DNA of 64,000 nt from Lunularia cruciata (GCA_948567375.1 OX419757.1:73408001-73472000), one strand, 5' to 3'; numbered from the stretch's first letter, positions 11,820-22,500 are shown. Program-made: numbers and translations. Notes: a model not told the origin generated them from the letters alone.

Positions 11820-12185
11820 TTGGGGTTGTAGGATTTTGGTTGATTTGGGAAGTTTAGAGAATTGCATGTCTATGCAAGTAGCAAAGGATTGGGTATTCCT
11901 ATCAAGCCAGTGTTTGGAAGTAGTTTGATGATGGTGGATGGTAGAAAGGGTTCTGCATTCCGCACCTCACATCTTGTTACCTTCAAGATTGGGAAGGAGT
12001 ATTTGGAGTGTATGAGGTTTGTAGTGGCACCTCTACACTATGATATCATTTTGGGTCTACCTTGGCTTGAACGTCATAAGGTTCAATTCGATTGGACCCG
12101 ACGACAAATTCAAGTACAACACCAAGGTAGAAATTTCCGATTAGGTTGTCTGGCACCTTTGAGTAAGACGCCTAAGAATAGTCAA
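11820..12185 (+). pseudogene. Chromovirus aspartic protease (decayed)
   Basis: The retropepsin start ILVDLGS at about 11836 matches the family D-S/T-G catalytic triplet except that the middle residue is leucine (TTG instead of TCG), a C-to-T change expected to abolish catalysis. A frameshift near 11885 follows. The remainder (11862-12227) is open and contains MMVDGRKG, HYDIILGLPWL (the usual D-x-I-L-G-x-x-W-L end of the domain) and VQFDW. It would normally process the Gag-Pol polyprotein. Confidence 0.85.
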
Positions 12186-12189
12186 TTCC

Positions 12190-12369
12190 AAGATGGGAAG
12201 TTTGTCGAGAAGGTAGCCATAGAGTGAATCTGGAAGGGAGATGAGTCCCCAGATGGGAAGTTTGCCAAGAAGGCAACCATGGAGCAAGCTTGGAAGAGAA
12301 ATGAGTCCCTAGAAGGGAAGTTTGTTAATGAAGTGGCCATAGAGCAAACTTTGGAGGAAGATAAGTCTG
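12190..12369 (+). repeat. Three in-frame 60-bp repeats between protease and RT
   Basis: Three tandem copies of exactly 60 bp (12190-12249, 12250-12309, 12310-12369), each built around GATGGGAAGTTTG or GAAGGGAAGTTTG. They encode a 20-residue unit of the form GKF-x-x-x-A-x-E...W-x-x-D/N-ES in the linker before reverse transcriptase. The first copy has a TGA stop where the others have a sense codon. Divergence among copies suggests amplification while the element was still coding. Confidence 0.9.
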
Positions 12370-12399
12370 TATTTGCAGTGTGGATCAAGCCGATTGCAC

Positions 12400-13800
12400 A
12401 AGAACAATTTGAGGAGGGCCAAGAGCCTCATCAAGCAATAGTTGATTGGATAGTTCAGGAGTTTGTAGATGTGTTTCTGGATGATCTGCCAAAGGGATTA
12501 CCCTCCGATCGAGGTATACACTTCAAGATTGAATTATTGCCATGGAGTACTCCAGTGAGTAGACCAATCTATTGGCTCTCACCAAAGGAGTTGGAGGAGT
12601 TGCAAACAACACTTACAGAGTTGTTGGAGAAGGATTTCCTACGACATAGTACCTCTCCTTGGGGAGCACCGATACTATTTGTTCCAAAGAAGGATGGAGG
12701 ACTTCATTTTTGTATTGATTACCGTGGACTCAATAAGCAAACCGTGAAGAATGCATATCCCTTGCCTTGGATCGATGATCGACTAAGTGGAGCACGCTAC
12801 TTTTCCAAGCTGGATCTTTGTAGCGGCTATTGGCAAATTCCTATTGAAAGAGAGGACGTGCAAAAGACTGCCTTTTGCACCAGGTACGGACATTTTGACT
12901 GGAGAGTTCTATCTTTTGGACTCACTAATGCTCCAGCAATCTTCATGGATCAGATGCATCGGGTGTTGGAGGGACTATTGGATTGGTCCATGGTGGTGTT
13001 CTTAGATGATATCTTAATCTATAGTTGGACAGAGGCAAAACACATAAATCATGTGTGAGAAGTCCTAAGATGACTACGACAATGGAAATTTTACTATAAG
13101 AAGTCAAAGTGTGCTTTTTGGCAAAAGGAGGTTACCTTCTTGGGCCATAAAATCTCATTAGAGAGGATCAAGATGGAGGAAGAGAAGATCAAGGCCATTA
13201 CTGATTGGCCTACCCCGAAAGATGCTACATAAGTACAAGCATTCAATGGATTGGCCAGTTTTTATCGACGATTCATCCACTATTATGCTCACGTGGCTGC
13301 ATCATTGACTGACCTCTTGGGAAAGAACTTGAGCTTCTAGTGGACCACTCAGCATGAAGAAGCATTCTAGAAGTTAAAGCATATGGTGTCTTCAAGACCC
13401 ATTCTTCAACCATATGATCCTCAACTACCTTGTGTGGTTGATTTTGATGCTTCTAACTTTGCAATTGGAGTTGTGTTGCAACAAGAATTTCCAGATGGAC
13501 TACATCCTATTGCCTTTGTGTCTCACCGACTAAATACAGCTGAAAGAAATTATTCTACTTGAGATCAAGAACAACTTGCAATGGTATCTGCCACCAAGGT
13601 ATGGAGGCATTATCTCTTGGGGAAACAAGTGATCATGCAAACTGATCACAAGCCATTGTTGCAGACCTTCCACTTGGAACACATGAAGAGTCGGCATCAT
13701 CAATGAGAAGAGCAACTCCAACTGTTTCACATCAAACTTGAGTACAAACCAGATCGGTTCCATGTCATCCCTGATGCTCTATCACGACAACCTGATTTGA
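12400..13800 (+). pseudogene. Chromovirus reverse transcriptase and RNase H (decayed)
   Basis: Pol region in one frame, converting element RNA to DNA. The RT blocks appear in order: [39 protein letters not shown]-x-[18 protein letters not shown] and the catalytic FLDDILIYS at about 13000. The first 259 residues (12279-13058) are open; a TGA then interrupts an otherwise continuous frame. RNase H follows with FDASNFAIGVVLQQ, PIAFVSHRLN, TDHKPL and PDALSRQPD (ending near 13796). Further stops lie at about 13230, 13338, 13368, 13560 and 13705; most are single C-to-T changes at CAG, CAA or CGA. Confidence 0.93.
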
Positions 13801-14340
13801 AGGCTCTTCCTCTCATCACGGCGGTAATTACAACGGTGTCCATTGACCCTAAGGTCCATAATGAGTTTCGATCAGCTCTACAACAAGATCCCTTCTTCCA
13901 AATGGTACACGGTCATCTGACAGCATGTGACAAGGAGTACAACACCTTCTCCTTCAAGGAAGGCCTTTTATTCCATGCAAACCAGATCTATATTCCAACC
14001 AAAGGTGATCTTCAACTTGTGCGCCTTCAAGAAGCCCATGATTTACCAATAGCTAGTCACATTTAGTCACCAATAGCTTTATTCCTAACCCCCTTTCCCT
14101 TTTCCTCTTGAGTCCAACCTCCTCCCCTGCCTATCCTTATCAATGATCATGAGGAGTACAAAGTCAATCGTATCCTTGCGCATCACCATATTCAACGAGG
14201 CCGTCGCCAACATATGGAGTACAAGGTCCTTTGGAAAGGGTATCCCCTTCATGATGCCACATGGGAACCTCTTTTCCACCTCCAGAATGCACATACAGCC
14301 ATCAAGGAATTCAAAGCTTCATTGGCGACGAGGACGTCAC
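13797..14340 (+). pseudogene. Integrase N-terminus joined to chromodomain; catalytic core deleted
   Basis: 13797-14066 encodes the segment between RNase H and integrase and reaches the zinc-finger helix (LVRLQEAHDLPIASH). About 100 bp later, with a stop between, the frame runs into a chromodomain at about 14140-14300: the EEYKVNRILAH start, then YKVLWKGYPLHDATWEP. The DDE core, normally over 200 codons, is missing. A short repeat, CCAATAGCT, occurs on both sides of the apparent junction (near 14046 and 14071), suggesting deletion between microhomologies. The chromodomain of chromoviruses directs integration to heterochromatin marks. Confidence 0.88.
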
Positions 14341-14348
14341 CAACTAGC

Positions 14349-14360
14349 GGCGGGGGAATA
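14349..14360 (+). other. Polypurine tract before the 3' LTR
   Basis: GGCGGGGGAATA immediately precedes the TG of the 3' LTR. This is the expected plus-strand primer. Confidence 0.8.
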
Positions 14361-14782
14361 TGTAACAATATGGAGTTTAGCGACGAAGTTAGTCAGGTTT
14401 ACGAAGTAGAGAATAAGACAAAATAGCCTAGAATATTCTAGAAGCATCTAAGAAGCTTCTTGGGAAGCTTCCCAACTAGTTAACTTGCGCCCTAAGCACA
14501 TAGCTTCTAGAAGGAAGCTTCTTGAAGCTTCTAACTAGCTTAGCTTGCACGCCAAGTAGGTGACTTCGAGAAAGAAGCTTCTTGAGAAGCTTCCTAGTTA
14601 ACTTGGCTTGCACTCCAATAAAGTGGCTCAAGGAAGCTTCTTGAGAAGCTTCAAGGGTCTTGTATGCTACCTATAAATACCAAAGCCGAAGCTCATGCTA
14701 GGCATTCGGAGTTTTCTCTCATTCAGCTGTCCCAATGTGAATTTCCATTCTTCTATTTCTCTCCTCGGTTTTGGTCTTTACA
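14361..14782 (+). repeat. Chromovirus 3' LTR (422 bp)
   Basis: TGTAACAATATGG...TTTACA, aligning with 10139-10551. It carries a 9-bp TTGAAGCTT-like insertion or duplication relative to the 5' copy and many CpG-type differences. The TATA box is at 14672-14679. The flank AAAAT follows. Confidence 0.93.
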
Positions 14783-15270
14783 AAAATGTTGTAACATGGC
14801 TATAGTGATACTTTTTGTAACTCTCTTCCTCTATCAAAAATTAACTCCAAATGGCACCCTAATAGCATGTTCATAATGAAATCTATCAACTTCATCTTCA
14901 TTCAATGGTCTATTCTTAATCCACTTGGTAAGGTAATTAATAACTATCAATATATCAATTTTTTCTTGGGGTTCTATTGAGAGGACCTACAAAGTCAATT
15001 CTCCATTTTTGAAAAGTATTAGCAATAGAATTGATCTAAGAGGTGGAGTGGAAGTAGACTTTCTAGCAAAAGCCTGATAAAAATTATAAATTTTGCAATA
15101 ATCAAGACAATATTTGAAAATCTCCTTCTAATGATAACTTACATCTAGAATCTTGAAAGTAGTCACCTTCCTACAAATTTTCTCCTTCACACTAAACCTT
15201 CATGAAACTCTTTCATGAGTAGGATAGAATCCTCCTTACCCACTACTCTTTGAAATAGACCATCTACTCA
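14783..15270 (-). pseudogene. Gypsy-A integrase core (right piece)
   Basis: On the minus strand the hallmark WRIDFVGP of the gypsy integrase catalytic core lies at 15005-14982, followed by RTPRKN-x-YID and then a stop-ridden continuation to 14783. The coding sense resumes at 10138 on the far side of the chromovirus, placing the insertion between the core start and the SPFxLVY segment. Stops are frequent, so the gene is dead. Confidence 0.75.
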
Positions 15271-15479
15271 TTGGTGAGAAAGAATATACTCCACCATTGT
15301 GTAAGGTCTAGATCTTTCTACAAGAGCCTTCTTCTCTCTAGAATGCATTCCTTTTGCATAGTTACCTCTTGTAACAAAGTCCACAATCTCTTTGTTCCCA
15401 ATTGGAAACTCTTGAGTGATTGAGATTGTAATGAGCTCCACATATGGGAAGGAATTATCCATTGGGTCAATTCCATCAT

Positions 15480-15900
15480 GATCATAGGCCCTAGATAAAA
15501 AATCAACATTTGCATGTTTCTTCTTTCTTCCTTGGCCAATCCCCCATGGTGTAGTTATACTCAGACAAGAGTATCATCCACCTTGCTAGCCTCTCTTCTA
15601 CATTAGGCTTGTTGAAGATAACAAAGATTAGTGATTTGTAACAATGGTGACTTTCCTTCCAATCAAATAGTGTCTAAACTTCTTGAGACCAAAGATCATT
15701 TCCAACCCTTTTCTCTCTATGATTGAGTATTTTTTCTAACACCATATGTCTACTAGTATAAGCTATTGGATAATCATGCCCATCTTGGTCTAATTGACTA
15801 AGAGTATCTTATAGCTACATTGCAAGCATTAGTGTAGAGGGTGAAAAGCTTACTTCAATCAGGTTTAGCAAGAATTGGAGTCACAAAAAGAGATTACTTG
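15480..15900 (-). pseudogene. Gypsy-A RNase H region
   Basis: Minus-strand translation shows, in shifting frames, LSQLDQDGHDYPIAYTSR, a degraded catalytic middle with KKF-x-HYLIGRKVTIVT, INKPNVEERLARW and LLSEYNYTM, then a GKK-x-ANVDFLSRA-like end. This is the standard order at the RNase H end of plant Ty3/gypsy Pol. Several frameshifts are present. Confidence 0.78.
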
Positions 15901-15949
15901 AGCTTCTCAAAAGCTTTGAGAGCCTCTTTGTCCTCCAAAATCATCATCT

Positions 15950-16670
15950 ATTCTACACCCTTCTTTGTATAGATGGTCAATGCATAAGCCTTATAGGAAA
16001 ATGAAAAAATGAACCTCCTAGAGTACCCAACCATCCCAAAGAATGGAAGGTCTAAGTTTTTTTTCACCTTCTAAAGATCAACTACTATTCTATCCTTGGA
16101 AATGATGTGCCCCAAAAGTAGAGCTTCTTCACAACCAAAAAATGCACTTCTTTAGGTTGAGAGATACATTTGCTTCATCCAATCATTGCAAGACCTTCAT
16201 TAGGGTGCTCAAGTTCCTCCTTGCTCCTATAGACACAAGGTCATCAATGAAGTCTCCCACAAACTTCCCACTGAAAGGTTCAAACACTTTGTTCATGAAC
16301 TGTTGGAATGTTACTAGAGCATTACAAAGCCCAAAAGGCATGACCTTGAAACCATAAGTCTCCCAAGGTGTGATAAATGTGGTGAGTTTTTGATATTCTA
16401 GTGCAATCTTGATTTGGTTATATCCACTATAAATATCTCTAAAGTATACCTCTGATGACTTATAATCTCTTACAAGAGCTCATCAATGAACAGCAAAAGG
16501 CAATAGTCCTTCTTAGTAACAACGTTGAGCTTCTTGTAATTCAGACATACCCAAAGCTTACCATTCTCTTCTTTCACAATCACAATTGGAGACACCAATT
16601 CTAAATTCTTGACCTCAAAGATAAATCTGCCCTACCTTGAGCTTATCAATGTACTCCTTCACAACCAAAA
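15950..16670 (-). pseudogene. Gypsy-A reverse transcriptase region
   Basis: Read on the minus strand: LVSPIVIVKEENGKLWVCLNYKKLN, a KKD...FIDELL block, TPWETYGFKVMPFGLCNA, TFQQFMNKVFEPF, GKFVGDFIDDLVS with the catalytic aspartate pair in FIDDL, and LGMVGYSRRFI at the thumb. The order and spacing match Ty3/gypsy RT. Multiple stops and frame changes show decay. Confidence 0.82.
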
Positions 16671-17199
16671 CTATTGGTGTGCTAGTGCAATGTTACTTTT
16701 GGCAAGTTGGTCTTGCATGTGACTCCTCCTCTATCTTGTGTTCCTCCAAGGTGAGTTTCTTTAGATCTTTGTAATTGAAAGCAACCATATGGATGAACCT
16801 ATGGAAAATATCCTCAAAACTCACCTTCTCCTTAATAACATTTGGACCCTAATTGAGGGTAGATAACCTCCTATTTATCTCCTCAAGTGTAAATCGTGAT
16901 TTATCTAGATCTTTGAAAACCTCTAGCTTAGCTGAAAAATCCATAATACACAAGGGACACACATCTAAATCAGATTTAGATTCATCCTTCTATGTGGAAG
17001 TCTCTTCCTCCATGCTTGTGTCCACATTTTAAGCTCTTTCTTTTGAACTAATTCCCAATAATCAAAAGCTAGTGTATCTGAATGTGAAGTGTTGGTGGTG
17101 GTAGTTGTAGGTACTATAACTCAATGGTTTTATGGCCCAATCCTCAAGTACCCTTTGTGCCATAGATTAGTTGTGCTTGTTGTTTTCAACCATGGCCTC

Positions 17200-17520
17200 C
17201 CAAGAAACAAATCATAGCTTGAATTTATCCAGACTTGAAACATCATGAGATTTTGAACTCCCCTAATTAAAACTATCACTTATCCATCATCCTTATTGGT
17301 CAAATTTTTTTTTTTTGCCATGCTCATAATAAATGTTGAAGGTCTAGAGGATATCATATTCAACTTCTTCATCAACCTCTCTTGCATGGCATTCATTGTA
17401 GATCTTCCAACAACTAGAGCATCCTTGATATTATGGCCATTCATTCTCATATCAATCTTGGAGGCATATTCATAAGCCTCCCACGGTGTTGCTTTGGCAT
17501 TGACCACCCCAATTGATATT
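17200..17520 (-). pseudogene. Gypsy-A protease region
   Basis: The minus-strand ORF 17678-17280 contains NGHNIKDALVVGRSTMNAMQ, aligning with the retropepsin start in which ALVDxGS normally holds the catalytic aspartate; here the DxG motif is not intact. Further along, SSYDLFLGRPWL matches the closing LGxxWL segment of the domain. The minus-strand coding signal stops near 17530, where forward-strand gag sequence begins, so Gypsy-A has lost, or been separated from, its own gag. Confidence 0.6.
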
Positions 17521-18570
17521 GGAGCTTTGCATAGGAAACAATGAGAGGAGGAAAACTGAGTGGGTCTCACTATTATTGGATTTCTTAGAGGATGCAACCT
17601 TACGTGGTATGAGTCAAAATACAAAAAGAGAGAGGAAAGATGGGCAAGAAGAGTCTTGGGAAAGTTTGAATATAGCACTCATTCAGAAAATTCTTCTAGA
17701 TGAGAGTTATGAGAGATTCATGAGTGAAGTTAATTTTCTTAAGCAAGGAGATGGAGAGAAAGTGAGAGTCTATGCAAACATAATGAAGAAGTTAGAGTCT
17801 AGGTTTTGCACAATATTGAGGAAGAATGGGGATGATGTAGAGATTACTATGATTGGCATAAGGGCCATACTAACCACTAATTTTGTGAGAGTGTTTAGAC
17901 CACAGATTAGAAACAAGATGATATATGAAAAACCTTCTTCCAAGGTTAAAGTTATCAAGATTATAATACGTATGGAAGAAAGTTTCATAGGAGATGAGAG
18001 TGACATGGTGATGAGAGAACCAATAGAGGGAAAGAGGGAGGTAGTGAAACCCAAATAGCTCCTAATCCAAATAAAGGTAAGGAGATAGCATCCATAGATG
18101 TGATTGAGCATAAATATGAGAAGGGGAAATGCTCAAACTCCAAAGGTCTTAGTTTGGATCTTTTGGCACAAGAGAAAAAGATAATTTAATTTGCAGAGGA
18201 TGAAAATTTTTCTCAATGATTTATTTTAGCAAGGATGCTCCTATTCCTACTAGGATCACTATTCACTAGCACCTCAACACCATCAACGACAAGGACTCCA
18301 AGGAAACAATTGAGTGTGGAGGATTTCTTGATCTCAAAGCAAAAATGTAATTATAATGTGTTGCAAGATGTTGATAGTCACAAGGCTAACATCATGGTGA
18401 GTGAACTGATCATTTTGAATCCTACCTTGAGAAAGGAGCTTAGAGTGGGTTTGAGCTCTACAAGGAGCAAGAAGAAAAAGAAAGCAAAAGAGAAAGAAAA
18501 TTGGAAGGTTCTCCATCTTACCCCTCACTATCTTTTTCTTTTATTTTCCCTCACTCTATAACTATAGATT
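17513..18570 (+). pseudogene. Gag-like relic on the opposite strand to Gypsy-A
   Basis: Forward ORF 17513-18058 (181 residues) reads EESWESLNIALIQKI, RFMSEVNFLKQGDGEKVRVY, FRPQIRNKMIYEKP and then a basic, charged tail. This resembles the core of a plant Ty3/gypsy Gag, in which the FxxLxQG and VxxY positions are characteristic. A second ORF (18235-18561) adds a lysine-rich tail. There is no zinc knuckle in frame. It lies head to head with the Gypsy-A protease, so it comes from another insertion or an inversion. The start codon is uncertain. Confidence 0.5.
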
Positions 18571-18599
18571 ATATGCATGACTAACAACATTTGAGAGTA

Positions 18600-19980
18600 A
18601 TTCACCCTAGGGAATGCAAAAGTCTCTAGTTGCTCCAAGATTTTTAATGCAAGATCCAATCCTAGAATGCATATTAATCAAACTCTCATGGATAGTTTAT
18701 CTATAAATTGAAAGATTATCTCCATCACTAATCTTGATAACTAGCTAATGAAGGTGGTATTTTTTTTGGTGGTTGTACTGAGACTCTATCCAAGATCTTT
18801 CACCAAAATCTCCAAAACTGTTTTTACTCCAGTACACTCATGTCCTTTTGGAAATCCTTCCACTCCACAAAACTCACACAATTTTTTGGTCTTAGATCTC
18901 TTCCCTTCTAACCTTGGTAAAGAAGGTCCAACATGCAATCCCAAGTCAAGTAAGCATCTCTTTTCCTTCAATCTCTTGCTCTCAAAGGTCAATGGACATG
19001 AACTTACCTTATATCACTTCTCTCCATGTAAGAAGCACTTAGAATCACTCTTTCCTCCACATAATGTAGGATTTTTGATCCTCTCAACACTCTCTTCAAA
19101 TTCTATTCTAATCTCTCTTTTTCTCAAATCAACCACTATAATCATCTCAAACCCTTTGGGAACCTTGCATAGCCTCAACTCTCCAAAATTGACCTCCCTT
19201 CACAATATCAATAAATTCTTTCAATTGGTAGGTCATAGTTATTTGAAATTTTTCACAATTGATCAACACCCCAAGGTGTACTCCCTAAAAAATTTTCATT
19301 GTTTTATATAACCATTTGGCCATTTATCGAGCCATTTGGCAACTTTCTATTCAACAACATATTCTATATTTGATCTAAAAACCCACCCTCTTCACTTCAA
19401 AACTTTATAATTGTCCCTACATGAATGATCTCTCTCTGATTTCTAAGTCAAGAGGTAGCCTATCTAGCACTTAGTTTTCTTGGAAATTTCCATAACAATC
19501 CAAGTCAAGATGTAGCAATGGAAAACTCTATAAAAATTTCAAGAGAGCATGGAGTTTTGGGAGCAGTTTACTCTATCAACTTCCAATAATTTTAACTTAG
19601 TGCATGTACTAGCTATTATAATAATCTTAAGTGTGATAACTCTATAATAACCCAAGCTATCATGTGTATTAATTCCAAGTCTAGACCATGAAATTGAAGT
19701 TTTGCTCAAATTGACCATAATCTCCAAAATTCTACAATCTACTTCCCATAATCTTTCCAAATTTTCTCATGTGTACAAGATATACAATATCACCTCAAAG
19801 TTATCATAATGAACTATAGGGTACACAAATGGGTCTTGTTTCTCTAACATAAGATCAACCCTCTCCTCCCTAGTGTTCTCTCCAAGTCAGCTCTCATAGT
19901 CTCCTTGTGTTTAATATAGAATTATACGTGTCACATTATCTTGCCTTCTAAAGAGGTCTCGACAACAAAACCAGAAATGT
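18600..19980 (-). pseudogene. Decayed coding region with a possible zinc knuckle
   Basis: The minus-strand ORF 18992-18786 contains CEFCGVEGFPKGHEC, which resembles the single CCHC-type finger seen in some Ty3/gypsy Gag proteins (two close cysteines, then GH and C). The surrounding minus-strand frames are open only in short pieces. The 187-residue plus-strand ORF over the same bases (18748-19311) is Leu/Ser/Phe-rich with no domain and looks like a shadow. I cannot join this region to Gypsy-A with certainty, although strand and position (upstream of its protease) would fit its missing gag. Confidence 0.35.
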
Positions 19981-19984
19981 GAAC

Positions 19985-20270
19985 CAACTTCTCTCTCACT
20001 TAGGATGAACCTTTCATGACTATTATGGTAATGCAATATGGTCTAAGAAGGCAAGGATTCCCACCTCCATCATACTCTTCCAATTGACCATAACACTTCA
20101 AGATTCAAACCATTGCTCATTAAAGAATTCAATGAGAGAGAGATTGTTACATATGAAAGGATGATGAGTACTTACTCACCTCTAGTTTATATAGTTGTGA
20201 AATAGTTACACACTAAATTTAATAATAAATACTAATAATAATAATAATTATTATTATTATTAGAGTAAAA
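19985..20270 (+). repeat. Repeat shared with 8870-9150 (PPT/LTR-start-like)
   Basis: Same order of blocks as 8870-9150, ending in a purine-rich tract and TGTTACATATGAAAG. The copy is cut off at about 20270, where the unrelated dispersed repeat (20275-20935) begins. A (TAA)n/(TTA)n stretch at 20222-20262 can fold back on itself. Confidence 0.6.
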
Positions 20271-20274
20271 TTGA

Positions 20275-20935
20275 CTCAGATGATATCACTATACTTCAAA
20301 GGAGAGCTTTAAACCAACATCCTTCCCTGGGTAGCATATATGTGAAATGAGTTTGCACTCGCACACTCTAGCTTCTTGTTGAGAACTATGCGGACTGACA
20401 AGGAAGATTTGTTGAGAACTCTTTTCTCCCTGGTATTTAATTGTCAAGCTCATGGGGTTCTATTTCATATGAAGCAAATGAATCTAAGCAAGTTGTATTG
20501 CCAATTCAATGTGAAAGGAAAACCTTAACGACAAAGTCAACCAAATTCACATGATTGCCTTTTTATGCTACAAAAGACAAGCAGTTGTCACTCCTTACAC
20601 ACCAATTGAGAAGCCAGAGTACAATTAGCTGGGAAGAATCTTTCTCTGGTCAAGATAACTTGGATGCTTAAAGTGAAGCTTCCTACTGCTTACTATTACC
20701 TCAATGTCAACTACCACTTGCTAGTTTGTAGAGACAAAATCAGGGCACAAGCCTGGTTGCATCAACTCTTGGAGACCATTTCCAACTGCACAAAAGCAGC
20801 GCTATACCGTGCATCCAGATTCAACCCATCTCGGAACCCTCTACCGTTGACTGCATGTGCATATTCTTTGTGACTGAATCCCACTGAGTTCTGGATCCCA
20901 CTCCATTGATATCACTTACTTCTCATATTTGTCAA
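20275..20935 (+). repeat. Dispersed repeat, copy 2 (partner at 5705-6360)
   Basis: Direct-orientation copy of 5705-6360 with moderate divergence. The short ORF 20664-20873 corresponds to 6126-6359. The two copies bracket the main cluster of nested elements (7-20.3 kb). Confidence 0.7.
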
Positions 20936-20939
20936 TAGA

Positions 20940-21680
20940 GACAGAAGGGGTTTCAGAAACAGTATTGAGAGACGTCTCTTGGATAAATAACAAACTTTGT
21001 AACTATTTTTAGTGAATTATGTAACAAGATGAGTTGGTAATAAATGAACATATATATGTTGTGTTACAAGATATTTTATCCAAGTTGCATTCATTTATAT
21101 TTTGGATGTTTAGGAATGTTGTATTGAAATAAATGATTGTCAGAAGAGGTGATGTGGTTCCTTGAGAGGGTTGACATGTGGTTTGGTGGGTGGGTCTTGG
21201 AGTGGGATTTATGAAATTTTTGGTAGATCCAAAATGCCGCTCTCAACTATTCAAACTCAAACTCACCATTCTAGGTGCAAATGCTCCTTTTGTCAATCAA
21301 CTAAATGGCAGGTTTTGTATTTTTTTTCATTGGTTTGGTGGTTCATTTCCATAGATTAGTGCAGCAAAGTATAGTGCAAGTTATGGAAAATGATCCACGG
21401 CACCCCGTGGCAACTATAAAATTGATTGGGGGTCAAGGAATTTTACTCCAAAAGAGCAATGCAAATTTATCAATGGGAGATCAAGTATATTTTTGTAGTG
21501 TAGGAAGCTCACTTTTGGATGCAAATTCAAGACCTATAGACTAACATTTGGATTCACAACCTAAACAATCATTAGTGAAATTTAGAGGGAATTTTAGGAA
21601 TTACAAAAAGCACATTCAGAAATCCACTGCTTTTAGTTTCATGGCAACATTTTTTATTCAAGAGGGGTAAGGATTTTCTA
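20940..21680. other. Intergenic stretch, no recognised gene
   Basis: Short forward ORFs (21162-21359, 21305-21544) without domains. A small dyad, CCACGGCACCCCGTGG, lies near 21396. The ORF 21305-21544 is followed by more open forward sequence and may belong to the decayed ORF downstream. Confidence 0.35.
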
Positions 21681-21685
21681 CTTCT

Positions 21686-22500
21686 ATGTTAGGTGATATG
21701 TTAGGCTTTAAAAGAATGTTTGAGGTACATGAAATTTACAAAGAAAGTTTGGAGCTAAAGAACAAATCTAAGAAAGAATGCCTCATAGAGAAGGAATATG
21801 ACAAAGAGTGTAGAACTATAGAAGATAAATTGCATGGAATGTGCACAAGAATGGAAGTCATGTTTGGGAATAGAGCAAACATTAGTCCACTTACTATGGT
21901 AAGTTTGAGAGATTTAAACCACAATTCAAGCAAGGTTGGTGTGGAGGAGGTCCATGAAGGTGCAAAGAAGTGCTCTCAATTCACATCTTCCCCAAAGGTG
22001 GTGATCCCATACTTGTGCTCCCAATTTATCAAAAACACCAAGGAGTGGAAAGTTTACCTAGTGTTTACATGGATAGTGGAATCTGATCACCCAAGGAGGA
22101 ATCACAATTTGTTGCACCAGTCGAGGACTCACCTTTTGTTACACCACCTCCACTAAGGGATGGGTTAGAAGGCACTTTCCTTAACCAAGAAGGAGAATGT
22201 GACCCAATGAGGAGAAAAGGTGGAATATCAGCAAGTAAGGTATCCCAGAGGTCACCTAGTATGTCATTATCTCAAGATTTAGCAAAAATCACCATGTTGA
22301 AGGTGATTACTATAGAATCCAGGAAGAGTTTTACAACTAGCTGAACTAGAATTCACCAACATGAGGAAAAGAGAGAAAACATTGTTGAAAATAGAAGTTG
22401 AGCGTGCTAGATTAGAGATAGAGAAGATGAAAGTTAAAATTGAGAAGAAATTGAGTACTGATAAAAGAAAAGCTAGGACACACAAACACAAGGTCAAATG
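21686..22500 (+). pseudogene. Decayed ORF of unknown family with basic coiled-coil tail
   Basis: Forward ORF 21686-22156 is rich in Glu, Lys and Cys. Its frame then slips into a Ser/Pro-rich linker (PFVTPPPLRDGLEGTF, SASKVSQRSPSMSLSQDL) and slips again into a charged helical segment (AELEFTNMRKREKTLL, ERARLEIEKMKVKIEKK) ending at a TGA near 22500. A globular N-terminus, a linker and a Lys/Glu coiled coil is a layout common in transposon accessory or Myb-like proteins, but I cannot name the family. Two frameshifts show that it is not functional as read. Confidence 0.35.

Larger units (their letters stand above)
10139..14782 (+). mobile_element. Nested Ty3/gypsy chromovirus with integrase deletion
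   Basis: A 4.64-kb LTR retrotransposon with both LTRs (TG...CA), tRNA-iMet primer-binding site, gag, protease, reverse transcriptase, RNase H, the N-terminal integrase finger, a chromodomain and a polypurine tract, all on the plus strand. The flanks are GAAAT (10134-10138) and AAAAT (14783-14787), a 5-bp target duplication with one mismatch. It sits inside the integrase gene of the opposite-strand Gypsy-A. All genes carry stops or frameshifts, and most of the integrase is missing, so it is non-autonomous. The LTRs differ at dozens of positions plus a 9-bp indel, so the insertion is old. Confidence 0.93.

Noticed and set aside
18748-19311. 187-codon forward ORF
   Set aside because: Low-complexity Leu/Ser/Phe composition, no domain, and it overlaps a minus-strand frame with a finger-like motif; it is most likely the shadow of that strand.
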